This document shows positions 7,208 to 15,496 of a DNA stretch of 64,000 nt, in pieces. Numbering within the stretch: the first letter of the stretch is position 1; every line of letters starts with the position of its first letter. Position numbers and translations under genes: made by a program. Under the pieces are notes generated by a model. It saw only the letters and a program-made list of their open reading frames with translations, was not told where the DNA came from and made no database searches. The stretch is from Arthrobacter sp. StoSoilB20 (GTDB lineage Bacteria > Actinomycetota > Actinomycetes > Actinomycetales > Micrococcaceae), in assembly GCF_019977295.1 (NCBI RefSeq), contig NZ_AP024651.1, positions 1,674,001 through 1,738,000 of the forward strand. The letters are read 5' to 3'.

Positions 7208-9724
7208 TCATGCTGCAGGTTCCCGGGCAACCATTTGCCGCAGCAGGCCCGCGCTTTGCGCCGTGGAGAGCCCGGGCAGGTACGCGGAACCTACCGCGAT
7301 GCCGATCGATGGGAGGGCAAGGGGGTCCTGGTAGTACATGTACAGGGTGCGGTGCTCCGGCTGGAACCTCGATTTGAAGGCGGCCAATGACTTGAATCCG
7401 TACATCGGCTCCAGGGCATTGCCGAGCAGTGCCAGGACGCGGTCCAGGGAACTGTGGTCGCCGTCGTTGGCACTGGCACTGGCACTGGCACCGGCACCGG
7501 CGTTCGCAAGCGGCGAGCCGGACAAGGAGATCATGTGGACCTCTTCCTTGAAGTGGGTTACGGCAGAGGCGATCAGGAATTCCATCACTCCCTTGAAACC
7601 GGTGGTCCGGCGTCGCATGAAGTCCAGCGTCCAGCCGGAGATGACACCGTTCCGGAATACCGGCAGCCAACTGGTGACCCCATGGACCAGGCCGTCGTCA
7701 TCGACCGCCACGCAACAGAGGACTTCAGGATCCTTCAGTTCATCCAGGCCGCCCAGGGTGAAGCCCATCTCCGGCAGGGCCTTGTCCGCAACCCACTCTT
7801 CGGAGATCTCCGCCAGTTGGGCCCTGATTCCCGGGGGCATTCCCTGGTACGGATACCAGTGGTCCTTGATGGACAGTTTCTCTGCCCGGTTCAGGGCGGT
7901 GCGCACGTTTTGCCATTCCTTGCCCTTGAAGGTCATGGCCTGGACGTTGAGGAGCGTCTCCTCGGCCACTTCCAACTTGCGGAACCCCCGGGGCAGGAGC
8001 GGTCCATCCAGTTCGGCGGTCACTGAATAGAAGCACGGTGTCAGTCCCAGGCCGGCGCAGTGGTTCACGAATCCAGTGGCTGCGTCCGCGTGATGCTCTT
8101 CTGCGCCAAAGGGGCCGGCAACCGTGAGGGCAACACCGTTATGAACCTGGTAGGCAACACCGGACTTCCTGTCCGGGGCGAACCAGTACTGGTTGTTATC
8201 CCACAGTGCCATCCAGGACAGCGTGCCGCCGCCGTCGTGGAGCAACTCCCGGGTGTGGCCCAGATCAGCTGCCGGGTCCGTTGCAAGTTGCCTGAACCGC
8301 CGGAAGTTGTTCAGGACCAGCACCAGGATGCATAGCCAGATGATGTCCCCGCCCAGTCCATACACCACGGTGCTCAGCAGGCCTTGGGGGAGGGCCACCA
8401 CAAAGGGAACAGGGAAGGGGACCAGGATGTGCGTCAGTTGGCCGGCGAGGTCCCACAGGGTCGAGCGGCCAGGGTTGCCTTCCGCGAACCAAAACGCGAC
8501 ATACAGGACGATTGCGACCACCGCGAGGACCAGCGATGTCCTTCCCAGGACCCGGTATCCGGCGTCGCTGGACTCCACCCTGAACTTGTGGCGGTTGGCC
8601 AGCAGCAACGCCACGATGATTACCGGGGCCAGGAATGCCGGGACCGCGTACAGCAGGAGATAGCCGAAATCGTCATCGCCCAGGGTGACTTCCGGATCGG
8701 TGGCGTATTGGACGATGGACAGGACCGTGACGGCGGCAAGGTACGCCTGGATCACCAGGGTCAGCCGATAGGCGAGCCGGCGACCCCGGCGCAGTCCTTC
8801 AGCGCAGACGAGGAGCAGGAGGACCGGTATCAGCGTCAGGATTGCTGCGCCGAAGCTTTGCACGCCCACGATTCCCTGCAACGTCACGCAGCTGGTGTCG
8901 TTGTCGCAGGCTTCCTTGACTTCATCGGCATCGGGACTGGCCTGGAGCATGACCTCCGAGACCACGGACAGGGGACCGATTTCCCACGTGCCGGTCAGTT
9001 GCGTGAGCAGGGGTCCCAGGGCGAAAACGCCTACTACGGTCCCCACCAGGAAGCGGGTTTCACGGATGGTTGAGGAATGCAGTGAGCCTGCGCGGCGCCG
9101 GAAGACCAAGGACTGGATGGCCCAGCCGGCCAGGGTGCCCAGCACGGCACCGGCAAGTGCTTGAAGTGTTTGGGCCACCCCCACGAACAGGGCGAACATC
9201 AGCGTAGCGGCCAGCAGCCAGGTCCTCAGCCGCCGCCGCCAGAGCGCGTCCAGTGCCGCCGTCGCAAATCCGAGGGCGGCGGCAGCGCCGCCATAGGCGC
9301 CTACAACATATTCGCCGCCCAGGAAACTGAGCCATTGGTCGGACGCGTCGGTTCCGAACGTCACAAGTGCCACAAGTACCAGGGCGCTGAGGGCTGAGCC
9401 TGCAATGAAGGCGAGCAGGGCGGCCCAGGAACCCATCACGCGCTCGGCGATTCCGACGCCCACCAGGATTGCGGCCGTGCAGGCAAGATAGTCCAGAAGG
9501 GACGAGGCAAAGAATGCCGACGTGAAAACGGACCACCATGGTCCTGGCTCCACTGCCAATCCCAGGCCCAGCTGGTCCAGCAAAGCCTCGCTGGGTCCAT
9601 CCAGCAGACTCCCCGTTATTGCCCCCAGGACCCACAGCAAAGCTGCCAACCCCAGTGTCAGGGGCAGTCGTCGCAGCGTAGCCAAGCCGCGGACACCGCC
9701 CCGCAATTCCACAGCCGCGCTCAT
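7208..9724 (-). CDS. Rhomboid-like/MprF-like membrane protein with DUF2156 lysyltransferase domain
   Basis: 838 aa. The first 500 residues hold about 12 hydrophobic segments; the first six resemble a rhomboid-type bundle but no GxSG serine motif is visible. Residues about 510-820 form the DUF2156/LPG-synthase domain (GGTLSWMALWDNNQYWF, CFYSVTAELDGPL, VRTALNRAEKL, GWTLDFMRRR), which in MprF/LysX-type proteins moves lysine from Lys-tRNA to phosphatidylglycerol and lowers membrane negative charge. Amino acid and lipid specificity are inferred. A GGTGAAGGGGA ribosome site precedes the ATG. An Ala/Gly/Ser-rich hexanucleotide-repeat linker sits near residue 750. Confidence 0.85.
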   Translation of the reverse strand: MSAAVELRGGVRGLATLRRLPLTLGLAALLWVLGAITGSLLDGPSEALLDQLGLGLAVEPGPWWSVFTSAFFASSLLDYLACTAAILVGVGIAERVMGSWAALLAFIAGSALSALVLVALVTFGTDASDQWLSFLGGEYVVGAYGGAAAALGFATAALDALWRRRLRTWLLAATLMFALFVGVAQTLQALAGAVLGTLAGWAIQSLVFRRRAGSLHSSTIRETRFLVGTVVGVFALGPLLTQLTGTWEIGPLSVVSEVMLQASPDADEVKEACDNDTSCVTLQGIVGVQSFGAAILTLIPVLLLLVCAEGLRRGRRLAYRLTLVIQAYLAAVTVLSIVQYATDPEVTLGDDDFGYLLLYAVPAFLAPVIIVALLLANRHKFRVESSDAGYRVLGRTSLVLAVVAIVLYVAFWFAEGNPGRSTLWDLAGQLTHILVPFPVPFVVALPQGLLSTVVYGLGGDIIWLCILVLVLNNFRRFRQLATDPAADLGHTRELLHDGGGTLSWMALWDNNQYWFAPDRKSGVAYQVHNGVALTVAGPFGAEEHHADAATGFVNHCAGLGLTPCFYSVTAELDGPLLPRGFRKLEVAEETLLNVQAMTFKGKEWQNVRTALNRAEKLSIKDHWYPYQGMPPGIRAQLAEISEEWVADKALPEMGFTLGGLDELKDPEVLCCVAVDDDGLVHGVTSWLPVFRNGVISGWTLDFMRRRTTGFKGVMEFLIASAVTHFKEEVHMISLSGSPLANAGAGASASASANDGDHSSLDRVLALLGNALEPMYGFKSLAAFKSRFQPEHRTLYMYYQDPLALPSIGIAVGSAYLPGLSTAQSAGLLRQMVAREPAA
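7469..7498 (+). repeat. Hexanucleotide repeat inside the lysyltransferase gene
   Basis: Five head-to-tail 6-bp units (GGCACT three times, then GGCACC twice), coding on the minus strand for an alternating Gly/Ala/Ser linker. Unit length is a multiple of three, so copy changes alter linker length without frameshift. Confidence 0.85.
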
Positions 9725-9862
9725 GTGATGTCCCCTTCACCGGTCCGGCGCCGGATAGCCCGGCTGGCCACCATTCTGCCTTGCGGAAGCGTGTAAAGGG
9801 AGAGGCTCGACGGCCCGACGGCGGCGGTTCGCCTTTTGCGGGTCGGGTTGTGTGCCGGCGCC

Positions 9863-10042
9863 CTAGCCCCTGTTCCAGGGGCCGGGGTTCACCCGGTACA
9901 GGACGGCGGCACCGACGACGGCACCAAGGATCGCGCCGAACAGGGCACTTCCGGCCGCCCGGCCTATGAGTGCGCCGGCCATGGCGCCCAGCAGGGCGCC
10001 GAGGAAGAGTCCCCTGCCGTTACGGTGCGGTTTCCTGGTCAT
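9863..10042 (-). CDS. Small glycine-zipper membrane protein, 59 aa
   Basis: Short gene found by reading the gap between the lysyltransferase and MFS genes. It encodes 59 residues: a basic N-terminus (TRKPHRNGRG), then about 38 residues of G/A-rich hydrophobic sequence with GxxxG-like spacing (GALLGAMAGALIG, GAILGAVVGAAVL), ending NPGPWNRG. This resembles small glycine-zipper proteins, which are predicted to insert in membranes. TAGGCT lies exactly 6 nt before the ATG, supporting a leaderless transcript. Function unknown. It reads toward the lysyltransferase gene on the same strand. Confidence 0.65.
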   Translation of the reverse strand: MTRKPHRNGRGLFLGALLGAMAGALIGRAAGSALFGAILGAVVGAAVLYRVNPGPWNRG

Positions 10043-10054
10043 GGTCCCAGCCTA
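10043..10054 (-). promoter_or_regulatory. Probable -10 box of the 59-aa gene
   Basis: Minus-strand TAGGCT (10054-10049), then 6 nt, then ATG at 10042. No ribosome site. Confidence 0.5.
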
Positions 10055-10065
10055 CGGGGGCGTTC

Positions 10066-11295
10066 CTAATGGATGGAGGGAACGGTGCGCGGGCGGACCA
10101 CCAGCCAGAGGGCAGCGATCGCGCCGGTGATGCACACAGCCATGACTGAACCCATGGGAACAGCGGAGCTTACGCCCAGCCAGCCAACTACCGGCGGGAC
10201 GATTCCGGCCATCATGAACTGGGATGCTCCCAGGAGGGAGGCTGCGGTGCCTGCCTGGGCGCCGTGGTTCGCGAGGGACAAGACCTGGACACAGGGGAAC
10301 ATGAAGCCGGTCGCGCAGATGTAGAACCACAACGGAATGAGGATGCCCCAGAGGCCAACGTGCAGAAGGTCCAGCACCACGATCACGAGGGCTGTGAACA
10401 GCATGAAGACCGTTGCCCCCGCAACGATCCACTGCGGGGCCACGCGGCGGATCAGGCGTGAACTGATCTGGACACCGGCAACAATGCCCAGGGAGTTGAT
10501 ACCGAACAGGATTCCGTATTCCTGGGGCGAGAATCCGTAGACATTCTGGAACAGGAAGGTGGACGCAGAGAGGTAGGCAAACAAGCCACCGAAGTTCAGG
10601 CTTCCCACCAGTACCATGCCCACGAAGATCCGGTCCGTCAGGACCGATTTGTAGCGCTGACCCACTGTGATGGTGGATTTGCCGCGCTGCTCTGCGGGCA
10701 GTGTCTCCCTGATGAAGAAGATGGAGGCAAGGATCACCATCAGGCCGTAGGCGGCCAGGAAGTAGAAAATGCCGGGCCACGGAAACGCCAGGAGCAGCTG
10801 CGATCCGATGACGGGGGCAAGAATCGGGGCCAGGCCATTGACCAGTGACATCCTTGAAAACATGCGGACCATGGAGTAGCCGTGGAAGAGGTCCCGGACC
10901 ATGGCCATGGCCACCACGCCACCGCCGGCCGCGCCGATTCCCATCAGGACACGGAAAAGCGAGAGCATCCCAATGTCTGTTGCCAGCGCTGCTCCGAGGG
11001 ACGAGCCGATGTGCACGGCAGTGGCGAGGATCAGCGGAAGGCGGCGCCCCACTTTATCGCTGAACGGACCCACCACCAGCTGGCCGAGCCCAAAACCTAC
11101 GGTGGTACCGGTCAACGTGAGCTGGATGGCCGCGGCGGAGACATCGAAACTTTCCTCCAGCGCCGGGAACGCCGGGAGGTAAAGGTCGATCGTGAAGGGA
11201 CCCAGCGCGGTCAGTGCACCCAGCAGGAGAATGTAGACAAGTTTTTCGCGTCGGCTCAGGGAGTCGCCCGGAGCAATGGGAGAGGTCACGATCAT
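10066..11295 (-). CDS. Bcr/CflA-type MFS multidrug exporter
   Basis: 409 aa, about 12 membrane helices, proton-driven drug/H+ antiporter family DHA1. Diagnostic parts: GPFTIDLYLPAFPALEESF in helix 1, the loop 2-3 motif GPFSDKVGRRLPLI, and GIGAAGGGVVAMAMVRDLF in helix 5 (motif C-like). The C-terminus ends in a short basic tail. It is divergent from the holin-X gene across a 174-bp gap that contains an AT-rich TCATA/TATGA inverted repeat near 11313-11333. Substrate cannot be read from the sequence. Confidence 0.9.
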   Translation of the reverse strand: MIVTSPIAPGDSLSRREKLVYILLLGALTALGPFTIDLYLPAFPALEESFDVSAAAIQLTLTGTTVGFGLGQLVVGPFSDKVGRRLPLILATAVHIGSSLGAALATDIGMLSLFRVLMGIGAAGGGVVAMAMVRDLFHGYSMVRMFSRMSLVNGLAPILAPVIGSQLLLAFPWPGIFYFLAAYGLMVILASIFFIRETLPAEQRGKSTITVGQRYKSVLTDRIFVGMVLVGSLNFGGLFAYLSASTFLFQNVYGFSPQEYGILFGINSLGIVAGVQISSRLIRRVAPQWIVAGATVFMLFTALVIVVLDLLHVGLWGILIPLWFYICATGFMFPCVQVLSLANHGAQAGTAASLLGASQFMMAGIVPPVVGWLGVSSAVPMGSVMAVCITGAIAALWLVVRPRTVPSIH

Positions 11296-11469
11296 CTATC
11301 TTATGGCCCAGGTCATATTTATTTGGCGTATGACGGGCGCGCCGCACTGTGGTCCCGAAAGTTCAGCAGGAACCTGAATGATAGCTTTGAGGACAGGTGT
11401 CCGCGGTGGAAGAATTCCGTCCGCGTTCGCCCCATACGATGCCCAGAGGAAAGCAGTTAGGCGGAACCC

Positions 11470-12318
11470 ATGAGTGGACGTCACACCGGCCGGACCAGTC
11501 AAGGACCAGCCATTCGTACTTTGCCGAAGACCCTCAAGCTCGTTGCGCGGTTGGCACCACGCCAAATCAACGACGAAATTGCGTTGGCCAAGGTCGAGCT
11601 CAAGCGCAAGGCAACCCAGGTTGGCATAGCCGGTGCCTTCTTTGGCGTGGCCCTTGTGTTCCTTGCCCTTTTGGTCATCGCCCTTGTTGTTGCCGCCATC
11701 CTGGGCCTGGCAACCATCATGCCGGGCTGGCTCGCGGCGCTGATCGTTGCAGCATTCTTCCTGATCGTTGTGACCATTGCGTCCCTGATCGGAATTGCCA
11801 AGTTCAAGAAGGCCATGCCGCTGGTCCCCGAAGACACCATCCGGGGCATCAAGCACGATCTTGGAATTGCCAAGGAAGGCTCGGACTTCGACGAATCCAT
11901 CCTGGATCCCAGTTCGCCCGCCGCCAAGGCAGCGAAGGCCCAAAAGGAAGCAGCTGCCGAGAAGGCCAAGGCTGAGAAAGCTGCGAAGGAAGCTGCCAAG
12001 GAAGCGGACGCAGTCAAGGCACCCACGGAAGCGGAACTTCGCTCGCGCCTGAAGAAGCGTCGCGAGCACCTCACCGGGGTCCGCGACGAACTCGGTGAGC
12101 AGTTGGACGTCAAGAAGCAGGGCCAGGCCCTGCTGGCGGGGGCCAACGAAAAGTTCACCGAGGGCAAGGACTTCGCTGCGGCAAAGTTTGCTGCCTTGGG
12201 AGACTCCGTCCCCGAAAGCCTGACCGAACGGCTCGCCGCCCGGTGGAAGGACCTCGCCGCGTTTGCCACTGCCGCCGTGGTCTTCGTTGTAGCCCTGCGG
12301 AAGCTGCTGAAAAAGTAG
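11470..12318 (+). CDS. Holin-X-type (YqjE) membrane protein with DUF3618 tail
   Basis: 282 aa. Residues about 20-120 match the Phage_holin_3_6/YqjE plan: an amphipathic basic helix (QINDEIALAKVELKRKA) and two long hydrophobic segments. An Ala/Lys/Glu-rich coiled region (about 145-190) leads to a DUF3618-like segment (RSRLKKRREHLTGVRDELGE) and a last hydrophobic segment near the C-terminus. Despite the name this family is chromosomal, not phage, and often sits near envelope genes. The phosphatidyltransferase gene follows 49 bp later. Function is not established. Confidence 0.8.
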   Translation: MSGRHTGRTSQGPAIRTLPKTLKLVARLAPRQINDEIALAKVELKRKATQVGIAGAFFGVALVFLALLVIALVVAAILGLATIMPGWLAALIVAAFFLIVVTIASLIGIAKFKKAMPLVPEDTIRGIKHDLGIAKEGSDFDESILDPSSPAAKAAKAQKEAAAEKAKAEKAAKEAAKEADAVKAPTEAELRSRLKKRREHLTGVRDELGEQLDVKKQGQALLAGANEKFTEGKDFAAAKFAALGDSVPESLTERLAARWKDLAAFATAAVVFVVALRKLLKK

Positions 12319-12367
12319 GCAGCCTTCCGAGTCAAAACACACACTGGGAATGGGAAGGGGGACATAG

Positions 12368-12991
12368 GTGAGATTGATCGGTGCTGGTTCAAATCCTGAT
12401 CGGCCGCAAGTCGACCACGACCTCATCTTCACTGTCCCCAACATCCTCACGGTCCTCCGTTTCATGGGGGTCCCCTTGTTCGTGTGGCTCGTTTTATCGG
12501 AGCAGGAGTATGGGTTCGCTGTCCTGGTGCTCGTCATCATGGGCAGCACCGATTGGGTGGACGGCTACATCGCAAGGCGTTTCGACCAGACCTCCAAGCT
12601 GGGACGCATCCTTGATCCGATGGCTGACCGCGCCGCGCTCCTGGCCGTAGCATTCACGTTGGCCGTGGCCGGCGTCGTGCAGTGGTGGTATTTGGCGGCC
12701 CTGCTGGTGCCCGATGCCATCCTGGCCATTGCTTCCCTGATCTACTTCCGCAGCCACCCGGACCTTCCGGTGAGCATCATCGGAAAAATCCGTACGGCGC
12801 TGCTGCTGCTCGGCACGCCCCTGCTGGTCCTCTCCAAATTGCCCATTCCGTTCACCGAGGTCTACTTCGTAGCCGCCTGGACCTTCCTGGGTCTCGGGCT
12901 TCTGGGACACTGGATTGCGGCTTACAACTATTTCTGGGCCATCTTGCGTAAGGGTAAAGAACTGAAAAACGACGACGGCGGACACGGCTGA
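12368..12991 (+). CDS. CDP-alcohol phosphatidyltransferase (PgsA-like)
   Basis: 207-aa integral membrane enzyme with about five helices. It carries the CDP-alcohol phosphotransferase signature D-x2-D-G-x2-A-R-x8-G-x3-D-x3-D (DWVDGYIARRFD ... GRILDPMADR), in which the aspartates bind two metals. It joins CDP-diacylglycerol to an alcohol, probably glycerol-3-phosphate, for phosphatidylglycerol or cardiolipin; the alcohol is not decided by sequence. The GTG start has a GGAAGGGGG ribosome site. The stop overlaps the next start by one base (TGATG), so the DMT gene is translationally coupled. Confidence 0.9.
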   Translation: MRLIGAGSNPDRPQVDHDLIFTVPNILTVLRFMGVPLFVWLVLSEQEYGFAVLVLVIMGSTDWVDGYIARRFDQTSKLGRILDPMADRAALLAVAFTLAVAGVVQWWYLAALLVPDAILAIASLIYFRSHPDLPVSIIGKIRTALLLLGTPLLVLSKLPIPFTEVYFVAAWTFLGLGLLGHWIAAYNYFWAILRKGKELKNDDGGHG

Positions 12992-13896
12992 TGGTCTGGC
13001 TGGCGGTTTTCCTTGCGGTGCTTGGTGCCTTTTTTCTGGCAATAGGCGCCCAACGGCAGGGCAGCGCGGTCAAAGCCGATACCGGCGGCCTGGCCCTGAG
13101 TTCAAACGGTTTCCTGAGGCTCCTGCGCAATCCCCGCTGGATGCTCGGGTTGTTGTTCCTTGCCCTTGGAATGGTGATGAACGCGATCGCCTTGGTCTCC
13201 GCCCCGCTCACCGTGGTTCAGCCCATTGGTGCCATTGCCCTGGTGATCACCACGGTGGTCAACGCCAAGGACCAGGGCCTGAGCATCAACCGGGCAACTG
13301 TAGTGGCCATCAGCGCGTGCGTCACGGGTTCGGCATTGTTCGTGCTGCTGGCCGTCTTCGTCACCCAGGAGAACCATCACGTCAACAGTGAGGACGAACT
13401 GACCATTGTCCTGCTGCTGGCTCTGGCAGTGGGCATCTTCGGGACCCTGGCCGTACTTTTCAAGCACCGCATGAGCGCCTTTGTGTACATTCTGGGAGCC
13501 GGGGTCCTCTTCGGATTTGTTGCCGTGCTGACGCGGATCATCGGCAAGCACCTGCTCGACCCCAACGGCCTGTTCCTGCTCAACGTCCAGTGGTACACCC
13601 TGATCGCCATCGCGGCCGCCGGGGGACTTGGCTCCTGGTTCGTGCAGAGCGCCTACTCAGGTGGCCCGCCGGACCTGGTCATAGCAGGACTGACCGTGAT
13701 CGACCCGATGGTAGGCATCGCCATCGGCATTGTGATCCTTGGTGAGCTTCGTCCCGATGTCCACGCCGTCATGGCTATCGCCATGGCTGTGGCGGCAACG
13801 CTTGCTATCGTGGGGGTTATTGCCCTGAGCCGGCACCACCCGGAAGTCACCAAACGCAAGAAGGACGCGAAGGCGGCCGCCAACAAGAAGGCTTAG
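12991..13896 (+). CDS. DMT-superfamily membrane transporter
   Basis: 301 aa with about nine to ten hydrophobic segments and a basic C-terminal tail (KRKKDAKAAANKK). The N-terminal helix ends in GAQRQGSAVK, and later PLTVVQPIGAIALVITT and GLTVIDPMVGIAIGIVILGE are typical of the EamA/NIPA-like DMT group, which exports metabolites or moves cations. Coupled to the phosphatidyltransferase gene through TGATG. Substrate unknown. Confidence 0.82.
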   Translation: MVWLAVFLAVLGAFFLAIGAQRQGSAVKADTGGLALSSNGFLRLLRNPRWMLGLLFLALGMVMNAIALVSAPLTVVQPIGAIALVITTVVNAKDQGLSINRATVVAISACVTGSALFVLLAVFVTQENHHVNSEDELTIVLLLALAVGIFGTLAVLFKHRMSAFVYILGAGVLFGFVAVLTRIIGKHLLDPNGLFLLNVQWYTLIAIAAAGGLGSWFVQSAYSGGPPDLVIAGLTVIDPMVGIAIGIVILGELRPDVHAVMAIAMAVAATLAIVGVIALSRHHPEVTKRKKDAKAAANKKA

Positions 13897-14005
13897 GGCA
13901 GAGCTGCACCTTGCGCCGCCGCTGCACGCGGACCGGCAACCCGGCGACACCGCAGTATTGCCACAAGCAATGCTGTCCGCACCGTGACCATCAGGAGTTC
14001 TCCAC

Positions 14006-15202
14006 GTGACCATTCCCGACACCACCAAGCCCCTTACCCTTCTGATTGCGGCCGATACATATCCGCCGCACGTCAACGGCGCCGCCCAGTTCGGCTACCG
14101 CCTGGCCAAGGGGATGACGGCACGTGGACACAACGTGCACGTGTTGGCCTGCCGTCCGGACACGGGCAAAAGCTACACAGAGTTCCGCGACGAAGCCACA
14201 GTCCACCGGCTGCGTTCGCACGGCGTTTTCACTCATGAGTACTTCCGTATTTGTTTTCCGTGGGAGATCAAAAAGGAAATCAGCCTTTTGTTCGACAAAG
14301 TCCAGCCGGACGTCGTCCACATCCAAAGCCACTACATGATCGGCGAGCACGTCCTGTACGAGGCCGTGAAGCGCGGTATCCGCGTTGTTGCCACGAACCA
14401 CTTCATGCCGGAGAACCTGAACCCGTTCCTGCCGTTCCCGCAGTGGTTCAAGGACATTGTTGGCCGCATCTCCTGGAAAGACATGGGCAAGGTCATGGGC
14501 CAGGCGGACGTGGTCACCACACCCACGCCCCTGGCTGCCAAAGCCATGCACCAGCACGCCTTCCTGCGCAAGGTCCTGCCGCTCTCCAACGGCATTGACT
14601 CCTCGGCCTACGAGCTCCAGCCTGGCGAGACCATTGAGCCTCACGCCAATCCCACGGTCCTGTTCGCCGGGCGTTTGGCAGAAGAAAAGCACGTCAACGT
14701 CCTGATTGACGCCGTGGCCAAGACCCCGCGCGAACTGAACGTCCACCTGGAAATTGTGGGCGGCGGCGAAGTCCGTCCCGCCCTTGAGGCACAGGTGGCC
14801 AAGCTGGGGCTGGGGGACCGGGTAAGGTTCCTCGGTCTGGCAAGCGACGAAGACCTGCGCGAGGCTTACATCAAGGCCGACATCTTCTGCATGCCCGGTA
14901 CTGCTGAGCTCCAGTCCCTGGTGACCTTGGAGGCGATGTCTGCTTCCACTCCCGTGCTGCTGGCCGATGCCATGGCCCTGCCACACCTGGTTCGTGACGG
15001 TGAAAACGGCTACCTTTTCACGCCCAACAACAGCGACGAACTGGCAGCCAAGATCACCAAGCTGGTGGAGCTTCCCAAGCACGAGCTGGAAGCCATGGGC
15101 AAGCTGAGCCGGGAGATGGTGGAACCGCACAGCATCAACGGCACCCTCCAGACCTTCGAGGACCTCTACCGCGGGGCCTCCTACGAGGACAAGGTCGTGT
15201 GA
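14006..15202 (+). CDS. GT4-family glycosyltransferase
   Basis: 398-aa GT-B enzyme. N-terminal acceptor domain opens with IAADTYPPHVNGAAQFGYRL, as in actinobacterial mannosyl- and glucosyltransferases of glycolipid assembly. The C-terminal donor domain begins VLFAGRLAEEKHVNVLIDA and has the nucleotide-sugar motif segment CMPGTAELQSLVTLEAM with the E-x7-E arrangement. GTG start with AGGAG ribosome site. Proximity to phosphatidyltransferase and DMT genes suggests membrane glycolipid synthesis, but that is inference. A terminator follows. Confidence 0.88.
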   Translation: MTIPDTTKPLTLLIAADTYPPHVNGAAQFGYRLAKGMTARGHNVHVLACRPDTGKSYTEFRDEATVHRLRSHGVFTHEYFRICFPWEIKKEISLLFDKVQPDVVHIQSHYMIGEHVLYEAVKRGIRVVATNHFMPENLNPFLPFPQWFKDIVGRISWKDMGKVMGQADVVTTPTPLAAKAMHQHAFLRKVLPLSNGIDSSAYELQPGETIEPHANPTVLFAGRLAEEKHVNVLIDAVAKTPRELNVHLEIVGGGEVRPALEAQVAKLGLGDRVRFLGLASDEDLREAYIKADIFCMPGTAELQSLVTLEAMSASTPVLLADAMALPHLVRDGENGYLFTPNNSDELAAKITKLVELPKHELEAMGKLSREMVEPHSINGTLQTFEDLYRGASYEDKVV

Positions 15203-15204
15203 CA

Positions 15205-15245
15205 AAAGCACTCCCCGGCAGCTATTAGAATTGCTGGAGTGCTTT
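15205..15245 (+). terminator. Hairpin terminator after the glycosyltransferase
   Basis: Stem AAAGCACT/AGTGCTTT extended by CCGGCAG/TTGCTGG around a 9-nt loop, with a CC bulge. The end is only TTT, so termination may be weak or factor-assisted. Confidence 0.65.
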
Positions 15246-15287
15246 GCCCGGTACTGCTGTTTACGCAGCGGCCGGACCGGGCATCAT

Positions 15288-15361
15288 GGGGCTATAGCTC
15301 AGCTGGTTAGAGCGCGGGACTCATAATCCTAAGGTCCTCGGTTCAAGTCCGAGTAGCCCTA
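15288..15361 (+). tRNA. tRNA with CAT anticodon (tRNA-Met elongator, or tRNA-Ile2)
   Basis: 74-nt cloverleaf: acceptor GGGGCTA/TAGCCCT (G1-T72 wobble), D arm GCTC/GAGC, anticodon loop CTCATAA, T arm CCTCGG/CCGAG region with TTCAAGT, discriminator A. CCA not encoded. The acceptor and D arm are close to tRNA-Ile, so a lysidine-modified Ile2 role cannot be excluded by eye. Confidence 0.88.
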
Positions 15362-15374
15362 CACCTTCACGCAT

Positions 15375-15413
15375 GAGCCGTGGCCGACAATCCTGGATTG
15401 TCGGCCACGGCTC
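15375..15413 (+). terminator. Intrinsic terminator after the CAT tRNA
   Basis: Perfect 19-bp inverted repeat (GAGCCGTGGCCGACAATCC and complement) with one central base, followed directly by TTTT. Confidence 0.9.
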
Positions 15414-15437
15414 TTTTGCGTTCCCCCTCAGTTGAGG

Positions 15438-15459
15438 TAAGTTACTCATCAGTAACTTA
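15438..15459 (+). promoter_or_regulatory. 22-bp palindromic operator before the acyl-CoA dehydrogenase
   Basis: Perfect inverted repeat TAAGTTACT-CATC-AGTAACTTA. A TTGAGG (15432-15437) and TAGTTT (15457-15462) pair would put it between -35 and -10, so a bound repressor would block the promoter. The shape is that of TetR-family regulators of acyl-CoA metabolism; the cognate regulator is not adjacent. Confidence 0.75.
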
Positions 15460-15496
15460 GTTTTGGTCGCAGGTGACCACCCTTGAAGGAGCGAAC

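Noticed and set aside
7469..7498. Hexanucleotide repeat as a phase-variation switch
   Set aside because: Units are multiples of three and lie inside the coding frame, so slippage cannot switch the gene on or off.
11470..12318. Holin annotation as a sign of a prophage
   Set aside because: The YqjE/holin-X family is chromosomal, and no other phage gene is near.
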